Shown here in pieces: positions 32,419-40,911 of a stretch of 64,000 bases of DNA. The stretch comes from Candidatus Aenigmatarchaeota archaeon (GTDB taxonomy: Archaea > Aenigmatarchaeota > Aenigmatarchaeia > CG10238-14), in NCBI GenBank assembly GCA_017610225.1, contig JAFCCM010000004.1, forward strand, positions 6,353 to 70,352, written 5' to 3'. The notes below the pieces were generated by a model. It made no database searches, was not told where the DNA came from, and was given only the letters and a program-made list of their open reading frames with translations. A program made the position numbers and the translations under genes. Position 1 is the first letter of the stretch, and every line of letters begins with the position of its first letter.

Positions 32419-33258
32419 TTATTCCCAAGGCAATTTCTTGCATTTGAATCCAGAAGCGGCTTTATGTCCACCCCCTCCGTTTTTCGTAGCAATTTCTGAT
32501 ACATCAACATCTTTGGAGTAAAGACTAACCATGTAGTTTTTTCCATTATAATAATAACTGATAAGAATAGGACAAGTCTCCATCATCTTTTCTCCACCTA
32601 AATCATCACTTCCAGCATGATAGGTATTAAGAACAAAACATTTATAACCTTCCCAATCTATTTCATGACCAGCTTTTTCCCTATGTTCTTTGAATTCCAA
32701 GTTTCTATATCTTTCTACAATTTCTCCCTCTTTAATTATGAAGAAAATGTTTTCTACTGAATTATTTTCCCAGAATTTAGAATTCGGATCAGTATCATAA
32801 GAGCAAGCACCAGCATAGAAAAATCTTGTATTATTTCCAAACTCCCACTTCCAAATATCAATATCTTCAATATATTTCAAATTCATTGGAGCCGGTTTAG
32901 AAAACAAATAATTCCAAGCTAAAACACAAGCTGAATGAGTCTCATCTCTAATTCCTGCTATATTTTCAATACTAATATAAAAATCTTTAAATTTTTTAAC
33001 AGCACTTATATGATGGTCAATCCAAATAACATCGTTTGTAATTTTATATAAATCTGTCATTTCATCAATAGAAGGAGCACAATCAAGAATCCATACTTTG
33101 GAACCTTTATTTACTATATCAAATGAAAATGGTTTACTATAATTGATTGGCTGTAAAACTGCATGAAAACCATCTGTATTCTTGAGACTTTCGAGAACAC
33201 ACCATGCCGCGCCTCTTCCATCTAAATCATCATGATAAAATATGTAATTTTTATTCAT
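32419..33258 (-). CDS. DHH/DHHA1 phosphoesterase
   Basis: 279 residues. DHH-family metal motifs: HDDLDGRG (9-16), WILDCAPS, WIDHH (78-82), a later DxxxW, and the DHHA1 substrate signature NGGGGHKAASGF at the end. Relatives degrade nanoRNA, pAp or cyclic dinucleotides; which of these is cut here is unknown. Degradation of cyclic-dinucleotide signals would be useful to a phage, but that is inference. Confidence 0.88.
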   Translation of the reverse strand: MNKNYIFYHDDLDGRGAAWCVLESLKNTDGFHAVLQPINYSKPFSFDIVNKGSKVWILDCAPSIDEMTDLYKITNDVIWIDHHISAVKKFKDFYISIENIAGIRDETHSACVLAWNYLFSKPAPMNLKYIEDIDIWKWEFGNNTRFFYAGACSYDTDPNSKFWENNSVENIFFIIKEGEIVERYRNLEFKEHREKAGHEIDWEGYKCFVLNTYHAGSDDLGGEKMMETCPILISYYYNGKNYMVSLYSKDVDVSEIATKNGGGGHKAASGFKCKKLPWE

Positions 33259-33565
33259 TATTTAATTCCCTAATCTCCTGTTCAACCAATAATAGATTAA
33301 GATTTCTTACTTCTTCTCTAACTTGTTCTAAAGAAAATTCATTTCTTGGAAAATTTATTATATCATCGGTCCAATAATTCCTAGTTCCTCTAATAGTCCA
33401 AACAGTTTCGCTGCTTCTAGAATTGTGATTATCACTAAATTCATAACGAACAATAGAATGATCTGAGATAATAGTATTAACTAAAAAAATTCCTAAGCAA
33501 CCTACTAAAATTGATAATGCAGCTAAAAGAATAACAGGCAAAAAAAACTTATCAATAATATTCAT
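33251..33565 (-). CDS. Single-span membrane protein
   Basis: 104 residues: membrane helix at 8-32 and an outside domain with the sequence SSETVWTIRGTRNYW. Overlaps the DHH gene by eight bases. Confidence 0.6.
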   Translation of the reverse strand: MNIIDKFFLPVILLAALSILVGCLGIFLVNTIISDHSIVRYEFSDNHNSRSSETVWTIRGTRNYWTDDIINFPRNEFSLEQVREEVRNLNLLLVEQEIRELNNE

Positions 33566-33581
33566 ATTTCTCTCCTTTTAA

Positions 33582-34115
33582 TTAAATTCCAAAATCAAGT
33601 TTATACTTTTTTCCATCTATTTTCTTATATTTACCATTATTAACAACTTTCATCGATGCAACTAAACATACCATTAAAAAAGTATCAAAATAAAATATTT
33701 TCAAAATACCTAATTCAATCGGTTCTACCAAAACAGTCTTTTTAGGTCTGGTATTTTTTATAGTAATGTATCCTATATTAAATAACTTTTTTTTACCTTC
33801 TTTTCTTATTTGTATTTTCCATTTCTTTGAATACTTAGATTTGGTTTTAATCAGAGTTAAAATCAAATTATCTCCAAGATGTTTATTAAAAATATCAAGG
33901 TTATAATTGTCTTCAAATTTTTCTTTTGTCTCTTGTATACTGTCCATTTTATTCCGGCTTTTTTTCCCATCTTGATAACAGGAATCCTCTAATCCGTTTT
34001 CTCTAAAACATTTGTCATATACTTTACCCATTTCACCGAGCCAGAATAACTTTTTACATGAATGACATTTACATGATTCATAATCTGGAAATGTTTCGTC
34101 TCTTAGATTTCCCAA
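33582..34115 (-). CDS. Zinc-knuckle protein, start uncertain
   Basis: 177 residues from TTG 34115; CKCHSC near 15-20 and C at 37 and 47 suggest a zinc site around FWLGEMG. C-terminal half basic. No ATG: the open frame starts inside the small gene 34078-34233, with which it overlaps by 38 bases. A frame change may have fused or separated them. Confidence 0.6.
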   Translation of the reverse strand: MGNLRDETFPDYESCKCHSCKKLFWLGEMGKVYDKCFRENGLEDSCYQDGKKSRNKMDSIQETKEKFEDNYNLDIFNKHLGDNLILTLIKTKSKYSKKWKIQIRKEGKKKLFNIGYITIKNTRPKKTVLVEPIELGILKIFYFDTFLMVCLVASMKVVNNGKYKKIDGKKYKLDFGI

Positions 34116-34233
34116 GCAAACCCAATTTACTAGGGTGAGTTATGTAGGAATCGCCATTCCATCGCTTCTGAGAGTAGTGAGCGTTCTCAGCTAGTAAGCA
34201 AGCTTTTTTATATAATTTATCAAAATTATCCAT
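34078..34233 (-). CDS. Fragment resembling RelA/SpoT-type HD N terminus
   Basis: 51 residues: KKACLLAENAHYSQKRWNGD followed by SYITHPSKLG matches the start of (p)ppGpp hydrolase domains (xxAHxGQxRxxGxPYIxHP), including the first metal histidine, then breaks off. AAAGGA precedes ATG 34233. Too short to be an active hydrolase; probably a remnant or an inhibitory fragment. Confidence 0.5.
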   Translation of the reverse strand: MDNFDKLYKKACLLAENAHYSQKRWNGDSYITHPSKLGLLGKSKRRNISRL

Positions 34234-34294
34234 TTATTAATCCTTTGGTTTATTAAAAAATCTTTCAGCTTCGTTATTTTCTATTTCATCAATT

Positions 34295-34495
34295 TTAGGT
34301 AAGGGGAAAATCATCTTGAATCATTCCACAATTCAAACAATATTTAAACTCAACGTAATCCCCACCACCAATTCCTATTCCTGCTGGGACATAACCCTCT
34401 CTTTCATATCCATCTTCATAAATCACCGAACACATGTCAGAGCATTTCGCATGAACCGATGCAATATTAGTACTTTTACAATTTTTACAAACCAT
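34295..34495 (-). CDS. Zinc-ribbon protein
   Basis: 66 residues: CKNC at 3-6 and CLNCG near 54-58, with a glycine-rich centre (AGIGIGGGD). Two-knuckle zinc ribbon. First gene after the promoter at 34518-34545. Between 34234 and 34294 nothing is seen. Confidence 0.65.
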   Translation of the reverse strand: MVCKNCKSTNIASVHAKCSDMCSVIYEDGYEREGYVPAGIGIGGGDYVEFKYCLNCGMIQDDFPLT

Positions 34496-34517
34496 AGCAT
34501 TTCATCCCTTTCACGTT

Positions 34518-34545
34518 ATTATACTGAAAATTTCTAGAAAAGCAA
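34518..34545 (-). promoter_or_regulatory. Phage promoter
   Basis: -35 TTGCTT (34540-34545), 16-base spacer, TATAAT (34518-34523). Confidence 0.68.
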
Positions 34546-34547
34546 CA

Positions 34548-35024
34548 TTATTTTCCAGACAATATTTCAGGATAGCATCGTCTGGTTTCTTCTTCGGTAT
34601 GAAACAAAATAATGATAGTCAGATTTGTTTTTTTGAAAAAATCAAATGATAATTTATCTGCTAAATCCTCAGACTCCATAACAAAATCTTTTGGTAAATT
34701 AAAAACATCCATTTCTAAATGAGCCATAAACTCTGGAACAAAATTAGATACATTATCTAAATTGGCTATAACGGTTGGATATTTAAATTTGATCCTATTT
34801 ATTATTTCAAGTATATCTTTCTCATTATCTTTTATATCTTCTTTTTCTATTAAATGAAAACTCTTCAAAACATCTTTTAATGCTATTCCATATCCATAAT
34901 GAAAAAATCTTTCTTCTTTGCTACCGGGTCTAAAATTATTATCCAAATCAAAATCAGCGGAGTCTTTTAGATAAGACTCCATAACTCTTTTGAGATGTTT
35001 TAATCTTTTCACGCTAACAATCAT
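34548..35024 (-). CDS. Unknown 158-residue protein
   Basis: Start MIVSVKRLKHLKRVM at 35024, with GGA supplied by the last codons of the gene upstream. Acidic, helical, no cysteine motif. Not recognised. Confidence 0.6.
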   Translation of the reverse strand: MIVSVKRLKHLKRVMESYLKDSADFDLDNNFRPGSKEERFFHYGYGIALKDVLKSFHLIEKEDIKDNEKDILEIINRIKFKYPTVIANLDNVSNFVPEFMAHLEMDVFNLPKDFVMESEDLADKLSFDFFKKTNLTIIILFHTEEETRRCYPEILSGK

Positions 35025-35025
35025 A

Positions 35026-35538
35026 TCAATTTCCAAAAACAACTGTAGGCTTCATATCCCCTATCTGCATATCTATTAATGCCTTCAACTCATCTTTCTC
35101 ATCCTCATCCTCATCCTCTTTTTCTTTTTCTTTTTCTTTTTCTTTTTCTTTTTCTTTTTCTTTTTCTTTTTCTTTTTCTTGAATAAATTGTATCTCTTTC
35201 AGAAGATAGATTTTTCCTTCTTTTTCTTGTATTTTAATAAGTTTTAATACATTAACAGATTCATCTTTTGAAACATTTGACCATAACTCTCCATTAAATA
35301 AATCTCCTATTTTATAATCCTTAGCAACATCATCAGGAATAGCCCAATAAATAGAATTCCTTTCATCTTTAACTTTTAATAAAGACCATCCATCAAAATC
35401 TTTTTTTACAACAATTTCTTTACCTGCATGTACAAAATCTTGATTGCTTCTTTTTGGAGATGAATTACAAATAAAAAAAATAGATAAAATCGAAACCGAT
35501 GCAATTAAAAATAATTTATAAAAATTTGAAAATCTCAT
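35026..35538 (-). CDS. Exported protein with (EK)n repeat
   Basis: 170 residues. N-terminal signal-like helix (7-24) and a small strand-rich domain, then about ten EK repeats and a DEDEDE run, then a short tail. Probably anchored with the repeat as a rigid charged rod or helix outside. The repeat is coded by a hexanucleotide microsatellite and can change length. Confidence 0.65.
   Translation of the reverse strand: MRFSNFYKLFLIASVSILSIFFICNSSPKRSNQDFVHAGKEIVVKKDFDGWSLLKVKDERNSIYWAIPDDVAKDYKIGDLFNGELWSNVSKDESVNVLKLIKIQEKEGKIYLLKEIQFIQEKEKEKEKEKEKEKEKEKEKEDEDEDEKDELKALIDMQIGDMKPTVVFGN
35098..35178. repeat. Hexanucleotide microsatellite (TTTTTC)n
   Basis: About ten copies of a 6-base unit (CTTTTT) at 35118-35178 next to a shorter (TCATCC)n run at 35098-35116, all inside the 35026-35538 gene and in frame, so copy-number changes alter protein length by two residues per unit. 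Confidence 0.85.
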
Positions 35539-35562
35539 ACTAGATACTCCTTATATAAAATA

Positions 35563-35841
35563 TTATATCATATCGTTTATCACTTCACTTAGATAAACTT
35601 TAATTCCATCAACTTCTTCTTTAGGAGATTCATTTAATTTTTCTTTCATGCAAGAAAGCATTTCATAAATAGTTCTTAAAGAATCAATAGAATTGTTTAA
35701 TTTTTTAGCCATATCGAAAACTTTATTACATTTTTTTCCAAACTCAGGGTTAACGAAATCTTCCATTATACCAAAACCCCGTCCAGCAAAAGTATTTTTT
35801 ACTAAATCAATTTCTTCATTTGTTAGCCTTTCCTCTTGCAT
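35563..35841 (-). CDS. Small helical protein
   Basis: 92 residues, start MQEERLTNEEIDLV with GGGG seven bases before ATG. Helical, similar in composition to the 13.9-22.4 kb group. The frame is open upstream to the end of the next gene but lacks a start there. Confidence 0.6.
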   Translation of the reverse strand: MQEERLTNEEIDLVKNTFAGRGFGIMEDFVNPEFGKKCNKVFDMAKKLNNSIDSLRTIYEMLSCMKEKLNESPKEEVDGIKVYLSEVINDMI

Positions 35842-35913
35842 CTTCTTTCCCCTTTTTACAATTTTAGCAGCGAGTTCATAATAATTCTCTTTTACAACAT
35901 ATTTTTCTTTAAT

Positions 35914-36744
35914 TTATTCACTTTCCAATAATTGTACGAATACTCCTTTGCATGAAGGCCATTCTTTTAGTATCAACCTTCCTTGTTTATTAATAAAAAT
36001 AAAATTAGGATTCCCATTCTGCCAAGAACCATCATTAAAATACCAGTCTTCTATACTGCCAGCATCATGAGTATGTCCCATAACAAGTATATTATTTGGG
36101 TATTTATTATGATGTTTTAAAACGGTCTGATAAAATTTATTTAAATTTCCTCCTTTATTTACAGTGGGATTTAACCATCTATAAATATTAGAAAAGAATG
36201 ATACAAATCTCATAGCTGTATCACTCAAAAATGATTCAGTACTTTTTCCCTCTACAGTAGGGCCGACTTTCATTTCAACCCATCCAGCCAACATTGCTGC
36301 CATTTTACCAAGCATCATGGCCTTATTCGGATCATTAAATATATCAAATTCATGACCATGCATAATACTAATATTTTTTCCATTTCTTGATACAACTAAT
36401 CCTCCGCTCAACAACTCGAAAAACTTTGAACCCATTTCTAATCCTATAAAACCAACTAAATCTATATCATGATTACCCACAATAAAAACAGTATTCATAG
36501 ATATCAATCTTTTAATCAAATCATAATATGTTCTTATAATATCTCCATGTTGAGATTGCCAAAACTCAAATACATCGCCAGCAAGAATAAGGCAATAATC
36601 TTCATCCTTTTCTACATAGTCAAGAAACTTTTCAAAATCAGCTTGATACGGTTTGAAATTATCCTTATTAGAACCATCTCCCATGTGAAGATCGCTAACA
36701 ATATATAAATTCTTATCCTTAATTTTATCGAACAAGTTAATCAT
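35914..36744 (-). CDS. Calcineurin-type metallophosphoesterase
   Basis: 276 residues from MINLFDKIKDKN. Five metal motifs of the family: SDLHMGDG (about 16-23), GDVFEFW, GNHDID, MHGHEFD and GHTHDA near the end. The layout resembles LpxH-like UDP-diacylglucosamine hydrolases, and the central insert is long. Substrate unknown: nucleotide, lipid precursor or protein. Confidence 0.82.
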   Translation of the reverse strand: MINLFDKIKDKNLYIVSDLHMGDGSNKDNFKPYQADFEKFLDYVEKDEDYCLILAGDVFEFWQSQHGDIIRTYYDLIKRLISMNTVFIVGNHDIDLVGFIGLEMGSKFFELLSGGLVVSRNGKNISIMHGHEFDIFNDPNKAMMLGKMAAMLAGWVEMKVGPTVEGKSTESFLSDTAMRFVSFFSNIYRWLNPTVNKGGNLNKFYQTVLKHHNKYPNNILVMGHTHDAGSIEDWYFNDGSWQNGNPNFIFINKQGRLILKEWPSCKGVFVQLLESE

Positions 36745-36746
36745 AT

Positions 36747-37211
36747 TTATATCCAATCTTCTCCAAATAAATCTTCTTCTTCCATAAATCGTTTCATAAT
36801 TTCAATACTTTTATTATAAGTCTGCTGATTCCATTTTGCAGAAATTTCAGCCAATTTTGGAGCCATATCTCTATTCGTTTTAATCCATTTTTTCCCTATA
36901 TCGCTGCTTAAAATAACTATTAATTGATCTATTTCTTCATCAGAAAACTTTTCGTAGTAAGTTTCCATCATAGCATCAACTATTTCTGAATAATCTACAG
37001 ACGATTGTATCTTTTCATTAAATTCATCATATCTTTCAAGTATTTTTGAAACAATTTCTCCAGCAACATCATTTGCAGATAATATCTCTTTTTTTAACAT
37101 CTCTTTTCCATACTTAGACATTTCAATTCTCATATTTTCAAGATGATCAGTTATACCTATAAGATTAGCAAGTTTATATATCTTATTTCTTTTTTGATAG
37201 TCAATTTTCAT
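36747..37211 (-). CDS. DUF2059-like helical protein
   Basis: 154 residues from MKIDYQKRNKIYKLA (AAAGGA before 37211). The centre YYEKFSDEEIDQLIVILSSD followed by IGKKW fits the DUF2059 pattern (YxKxFSxxEIxxLIxFxxSxxGKK), usually found in exported proteins, but no signal peptide is visible. Confidence 0.6.
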   Translation of the reverse strand: MKIDYQKRNKIYKLANLIGITDHLENMRIEMSKYGKEMLKKEILSANDVAGEIVSKILERYDEFNEKIQSSVDYSEIVDAMMETYYEKFSDEEIDQLIVILSSDIGKKWIKTNRDMAPKLAEISAKWNQQTYNKSIEIMKRFMEEEDLFGEDWI

Positions 37212-37222
37212 GATTTTCCTTT

Positions 37223-37894
37223 CTATTCGAATAATTTCCAACCTCTATATAATTTTCTTTTTCCGACTGCTAATTCACACATTTTACTTTTTGAAAATTT
37301 ATTATTTCTGCAAAATTCTGCCATATTAAATATATGTATAATTTTTCCTTCTGGATTTATCAATTTATATTTCTTGGCAACAGCTTTTATTGTAGCTTTT
37401 ATTCTTTTATCTACAGCCCATTTAGGTTGCTTCTTTCCCTTGAAACATTTTGATAACTTTCTTTTTGTTTTATCCGATACCTTAAATCCTAAATGTGAAA
37501 TTCTTAATTTTTCTCTAGTTTCTGGAGTAGCTTTCTTTCCTATATGCGCTTTAGATATTTTCTTCTTCACAATATCACTCATAATACCTGTCCCACCACC
37601 ACCGCCACACAAGTTATAACCATTAGGACACATGGTATCAAAATATTTTATATATTTAACTTCCGATTCATTTAGTTCTTTCTGATTTTGACAATCGCAA
37701 ATTTTTTCTATAGAAAAATTTTCTTTTCCATATTTTTTTATAGCTCTGTAAATAATCATATTATTATTGAAATTGCATTGCCAACAATGGGCTTTCCACC
37801 TTTGTTCTATACTTTTTGTTGTTTGACCAACATAACATTTCCCATTGATTTTATTAGTTATTTTATATATTAACAAACATTTATTTTGGCGCAT
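37223..37894 (-). CDS. GIY-YIG homing endonuclease (free-standing)
   Basis: 223 residues. GIY-YIG domain at about 8-95: LIYKITNKINGKCYVGQT (the GIY and YIG variants), R in EQRWKAHC, and the glutamate in ELNESEVKYI. Then DNA-binding NUMOD3-like repeats (KKISKAHIGKKATPETREKL..., KGKKQPKW) and a C-terminal AEFCRNNKFSKSKMCELAVG helix module. SegA-like. Inserted between genes of an operon and, unlike the plus-strand cassettes, has no HTH partner or clear ribosome site. Confidence 0.85.
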   Translation of the reverse strand: MRQNKCLLIYKITNKINGKCYVGQTTKSIEQRWKAHCWQCNFNNNMIIYRAIKKYGKENFSIEKICDCQNQKELNESEVKYIKYFDTMCPNGYNLCGGGGGTGIMSDIVKKKISKAHIGKKATPETREKLRISHLGFKVSDKTKRKLSKCFKGKKQPKWAVDKRIKATIKAVAKKYKLINPEGKIIHIFNMAEFCRNNKFSKSKMCELAVGKRKLYRGWKLFE

Positions 37895-38297
37895 TTTTAT
37901 TTATATAATTTACAATCATATCTCTAACAACTTCAGAAATAGTTTTATAGTTCTTTTTACATTTCTTCTTGAATTCTACATACAATGAAGGATGAAGCAT
38001 TACTCTAATTTCTTTTTCCAACTTTTTCTTATATTCAATCATGTCCTCAGAAACTTCTATCAAATGCTCTCCCAACTCCTTAGAAGTTTCTTTTGTTAAA
38101 CAAATCTGATCTCCATATGGCCTGCTTTTTATCAAAATCATCCAACAATATTTAATTTTTTGCCACAACCCTAACGTATTGTTTGCTCCCATATACCAAA
38201 TGCTTAAATCAATAAATCCAAATTTTCTATCATTGTCACTATCAACATGAATTTCTTCGCTTCCACAATCGCATTTAACTCTAAAATCTTTTTCCAT
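37881..38297 (-). CDS. Zinc/ribbon-helix-helix-like protein
   Basis: 138 residues: CDCGSEEIHVD near the N terminus and a C-terminal LHPSLYVEFKKKCKKNYKTI followed by SEVVRDMIVNYI that resembles a ribbon-helix-helix DNA-binding fold. Overlaps the GIY-YIG start by 14 bases. Possible regulator. Confidence 0.6.
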   Translation of the reverse strand: MEKDFRVKCDCGSEEIHVDSDNDRKFGFIDLSIWYMGANNTLGLWQKIKYCWMILIKSRPYGDQICLTKETSKELGEHLIEVSEDMIEYKKKLEKEIRVMLHPSLYVEFKKKCKKNYKTISEVVRDMIVNYINKNAPK

Positions 38298-38310
38298 AAT
38301 CTACTCCTTT

Positions 38311-38619
38311 TTATTTAACAATCTCTCCATTATCCAATATATGTATTAATGCTTGTCTAACAAAATCTTTGCTCATAGCTTCAGAATAAATTTTTATTTT
38401 CCCATCTTCATCTACAAAACAAATCTCTCCAAATCCAAGAATAAATGCCTTCAATAATGCTTTTTTAACCCCTCTGACAGAAACATCATAAAAATCCAGA
38501 CAATCTCTCATTCTAGTTTCAAGAGTATCTATGAATAGTTCATCCTTAGCTATCTTAGAAATTATATCAGAAACATCATTATCGTCTTTGATTTTTTCTT
38601 CGTATTTGCTAATTCTCAT
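38311..38619 (-). CDS. Unknown 102-residue protein
   Basis: Start MRISKYEEKIKDDN at 38619 after GGGAG from the end of the preceding gene. Helical, acidic. Not recognised. Confidence 0.6.
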   Translation of the reverse strand: MRISKYEEKIKDDNDVSDIISKIAKDELFIDTLETRMRDCLDFYDVSVRGVKKALLKAFILGFGEICFVDEDGKIKIYSEAMSKDFVRQALIHILDNGEIVK

Positions 38620-38621
38620 TT

Positions 38622-38837
38622 CTATATCTCCCATCCTGGATTAATTTTATTGAATAATTCTTTTTCTAATTCAGAAGGCTCAGGCACATATATATAATAG
38701 TAGGGCCAACCGCATCTTAAACATTTTCCATTGATTTTAACAATGCTTCCTCCACCATCACATACAGGGCAACAATCGATTTCACTATCAACCATCTCTT
38801 CTTCTTTTGAAGTTAATTCAATATTATTAATTCTCAT
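38622..38837 (-). CDS. Zinc-ribbon protein
   Basis: 71 residues from MRINNIELTSKEEEM. C-C-P-V-C-D near 23-27 and CLRCGW near 38-43 form a zinc ribbon. The ATG lies within the last codons of the macro-domain gene, consistent with coupling. Confidence 0.6.
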   Translation of the reverse strand: MRINNIELTSKEEEMVDSEIDCCPVCDGGGSIVKINGKCLRCGWPYYYIYVPEPSELEKELFNKINPGWEI

Positions 38838-39305
38838 CAGCTTTTTCTTCCTTAACATATTCTTCATATACAATTACTTTTAAATCACAATCTTTGAATA
38901 TTTCTTCAAATACTGGACGTATATCTTCCCAACGCAATCCCCCTAACGAACAACCAACGGCAGGAAAGGCTATACTATTATACTCCCATTTTTGTAATTG
39001 CACTTAATATTTTGAAGGCATTTTTTAATCCAATCCTTCTTTGCGCCGCCAGAACCATCCCTTCGCCTAATTTTAGCTTGAGTTGCCATATTAACTATGA
39101 TTTTATCTTCGCACTGGACGGTCTGTGTGACCCCAGGAACGAAACGACCTAAATGACATGCCTTCTTGTACTGTTGAATCGCAAAAGGAAACCTGTGTTT
39201 TATTTCTAATGCGATCCCAGCCCCAGATAGACCTTCACAATTCTCGCCATGGCCTATAGCATCGCATTCTGTGAGAAATATATCCCCCTTCACAAACTTA
39301 ACCAT
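38827..39305 (-). CDS. Macro-domain protein, frameshifted
   Basis: The first frame (39305 to 38970) has the macro N terminus, VKGDIFLTECDAIGHGENCE and GLSGAGIALEIKHRFP, which forms the ADP-ribose pocket. Near 38997 the sense moves to another frame that supplies the C terminus, SIAFPAVGCSLGGLRWEDIRP to 38827. Together about 158 residues, the normal length. Macro domains bind or hydrolyse ADP-ribose derivatives. One added base near 38997 would restore both the frame and a 16-base promoter spacer. Confidence 0.8.
38977..39003 (-). promoter_or_regulatory. Candidate promoter within the macro-domain gene
   Basis: -35 GTGCAA (38998-39003) and -10 TATAAT (38977-38982) with a 15-base spacer. Would drive the genes from 38837 leftward. 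Its spacer is one short, in the same place where the macro-domain frame is lost. Confidence 0.5.
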
Positions 39306-39309
39306 TTTT

Positions 39310-39699
39310 TCAACCTTTCTTGATTTTTTTCTTAGTTTTCTTTTTTATACTCTTCTCTGCTACCTCTATTATACTGTCATTATCCAGAATTGCACTAATT
39401 TTTTTAACGTCTCCAAGATTTATTATTTCCTGTGCCTTTTTATCAGCATTTGGAATTGGATTATTTTGTTGATTTGTATCTATTGCTAATTCTGGCTTGA
39501 ATTCTATACAGCCGCCATCAGCTATCATCACAGGCCAATCGATGTATGGATTCGGCCCAAAGATAATACCAAATTTTGAAACAAATCTATTTAAAAATAT
39601 TTGACCGTCTTTTGATTTAGTTTTTATAGTTAAACTTCCATCTGGCATAAAAACAAAACCATCCATCTCCACTAACGGAAATGTAGATTTATTTTCCAT
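39310..39699 (-). CDS. Unknown protein with basic tail
   Basis: 129 residues: a beta-rich N-terminal part (VEMDGFVFMPDGSLTIKTKS), a linker, and a very basic tail KKKTKKKIKKG. The tail codons overlap the promoter at 39368-39395. Unrecognised. Confidence 0.6.
   Translation of the reverse strand: MENKSTFPLVEMDGFVFMPDGSLTIKTKSKDGQIFLNRFVSKFGIIFGPNPYIDWPVMIADGGCIEFKPELAIDTNQQNNPIPNADKKAQEIINLGDVKKISAILDNDSIIEVAEKSIKKKTKKKIKKG
39368..39395 (-). promoter_or_regulatory. Phage promoter within the upstream gene
   Basis: -35 GTGCAA (39390-39395), 16-base spacer, TATAAT (39368-39373); 62 bases before the macro-domain start codon and within the 39310-39699 coding sequence. Confidence 0.7.
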
Positions 39700-39749
39700 A
39701 AATTATTCACCTTTATTTTTATTAATTGCTATTTTTTTTTTGCAACTAT

Positions 39750-40310
39750 TTATTGTTTCGTATTTACAATTTTAAATGGTCCGGAAACAGCACTATTATA
39801 TTGCTCTGCTGTTTCCAACGATTTCATAATCTTCTCTTCTGCGGAAAAATTATCTATAGTACTTAAAATATGTAACGCACCAATAGCAATTTCTCGTCCA
39901 CTTCCCACGGAATCAAAACTATTACTAGTCTCTCCTACTTGAAAATCGCTTCCTATATAGTATAATTTTCCACGATAGCCCATAAGGAATGTTCCACCGC
40001 ATTCCATTTCATTTCTTTTTTCAAGCCATCCTCCGTTCTTAAAACGATTTCTAATAGCATCTATAAATAACGTACACATATATTCCATATCATCCATATC
40101 TATTGGTTGATTTGGGATACGGAACCCATATCTTAATAATTGCCCCATTCTGAACGAAGTAGTAAAACCAAAAACCATATTATCTAAATTATTCTTAAGC
40201 AAAAAAACTTTTTCATCTTTTCTATGCCTTAAAGAATCGCCGGCAATTCCAGCGCTATCTCCCCCAATATAGACAACTCCATTATTTACAATTCCGGCTA
40301 TACAAGTCAA
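39750..40310 (-). CDS. Proteasome-subunit-like Ntn hydrolase
   Basis: 186 residues from TTG 40310 with GGGG eight bases upstream. After removal of the first residue the chain starts T-C-I-A-G-I-V with YIGGDSAG behind it, the layout of HslV/proteasome beta subunits: N-terminal Thr nucleophile and a GGDSA loop. A later CGGTFLMGYRG and GSGREIAIGAL agree with the fold. Might process phage or host proteins or be an amidase; no ATPase partner is nearby. Confidence 0.72.
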   Translation of the reverse strand: MTCIAGIVNNGVVYIGGDSAGIAGDSLRHRKDEKVFLLKNNLDNMVFGFTTSFRMGQLLRYGFRIPNQPIDMDDMEYMCTLFIDAIRNRFKNGGWLEKRNEMECGGTFLMGYRGKLYYIGSDFQVGETSNSFDSVGSGREIAIGALHILSTIDNFSAEEKIMKSLETAEQYNSAVSGPFKIVNTKQ

Positions 40311-40454
40311 TATTGCACCCCTTTTTCTGTATGGTTAAAAAATTCCATATACCTATCAATCCACACACATACCTATTATTCTATTATAAGAGCTTCTACT
40401 CCTTTTACTCTTTCTTAAAAATATCTATTTTTTATTATTTTTTTATCTATTAAA

Positions 40455-40581
40455 TCAAAAATTATATTTACCTAGATTATCAGAAAACATAATAAAATCA
40501 TTACCTATAAGAACATATCTTCTTTTATGAGAGTTTTTTATGGAGTCAGCGATATATCTAATAATGCTTTTTATTTTTCAT
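40455..40581 (-). pseudogene. Small ORF frameshifted in an A run
   Basis: From ATG 40581 the frame breaks after MKNKK; one A fewer in the run would give a 41-residue frame (SIIRYIADSIKNSHKRRYVL...) ending at 40455. Weak case. The rest of the stretch 40311-40454 shows only AT-rich sequence with a TATAAT at 40383-40388 lacking a -35. Confidence 0.3.
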
Positions 40582-40901
40582 CATTCATCTTTGCACATAA
40601 TTTCAGCTAATTTTTCTTGAAAACTATAATTTTGATCGTCTAATTTTTTTATCTTATTATTCATCATAATAATACACATCATAAGAAAATCTTTTTCAGA
40701 TAATTTCTTACATTTAGAATCGACTTCTCTAAACTTCGAACAATATGCAAAAATATAACTTTCTTGCAATAGATATTCTTCCCATTCATGAATCAACTCT
40801 TCATCGCAAATTAAATCATTCATACAAGTGTTTATGTTACCAGCCCAGTTTTTCCCTTTTTTCATTCTTTCTAAATCTTTTTCAAATTTATTAATACTCA
40901 T
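40581..40901 (-). CDS. Small helical protein
   Basis: 106 residues, all helical (EELIHEWEEYLLQESYIFAY...), five cysteines not in zinc pairs. Downstream of the Thg1 gene in the same operon. Unrecognised. Confidence 0.6.
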   Translation of the reverse strand: MSINKFEKDLERMKKGKNWAGNINTCMNDLICDEELIHEWEEYLLQESYIFAYCSKFREVDSKCKKLSEKDFLMMCIIMMNNKIKKLDDQNYSFQEKLAEIMCKDE

Positions 40902-40911
40902 ATTATCTCCT

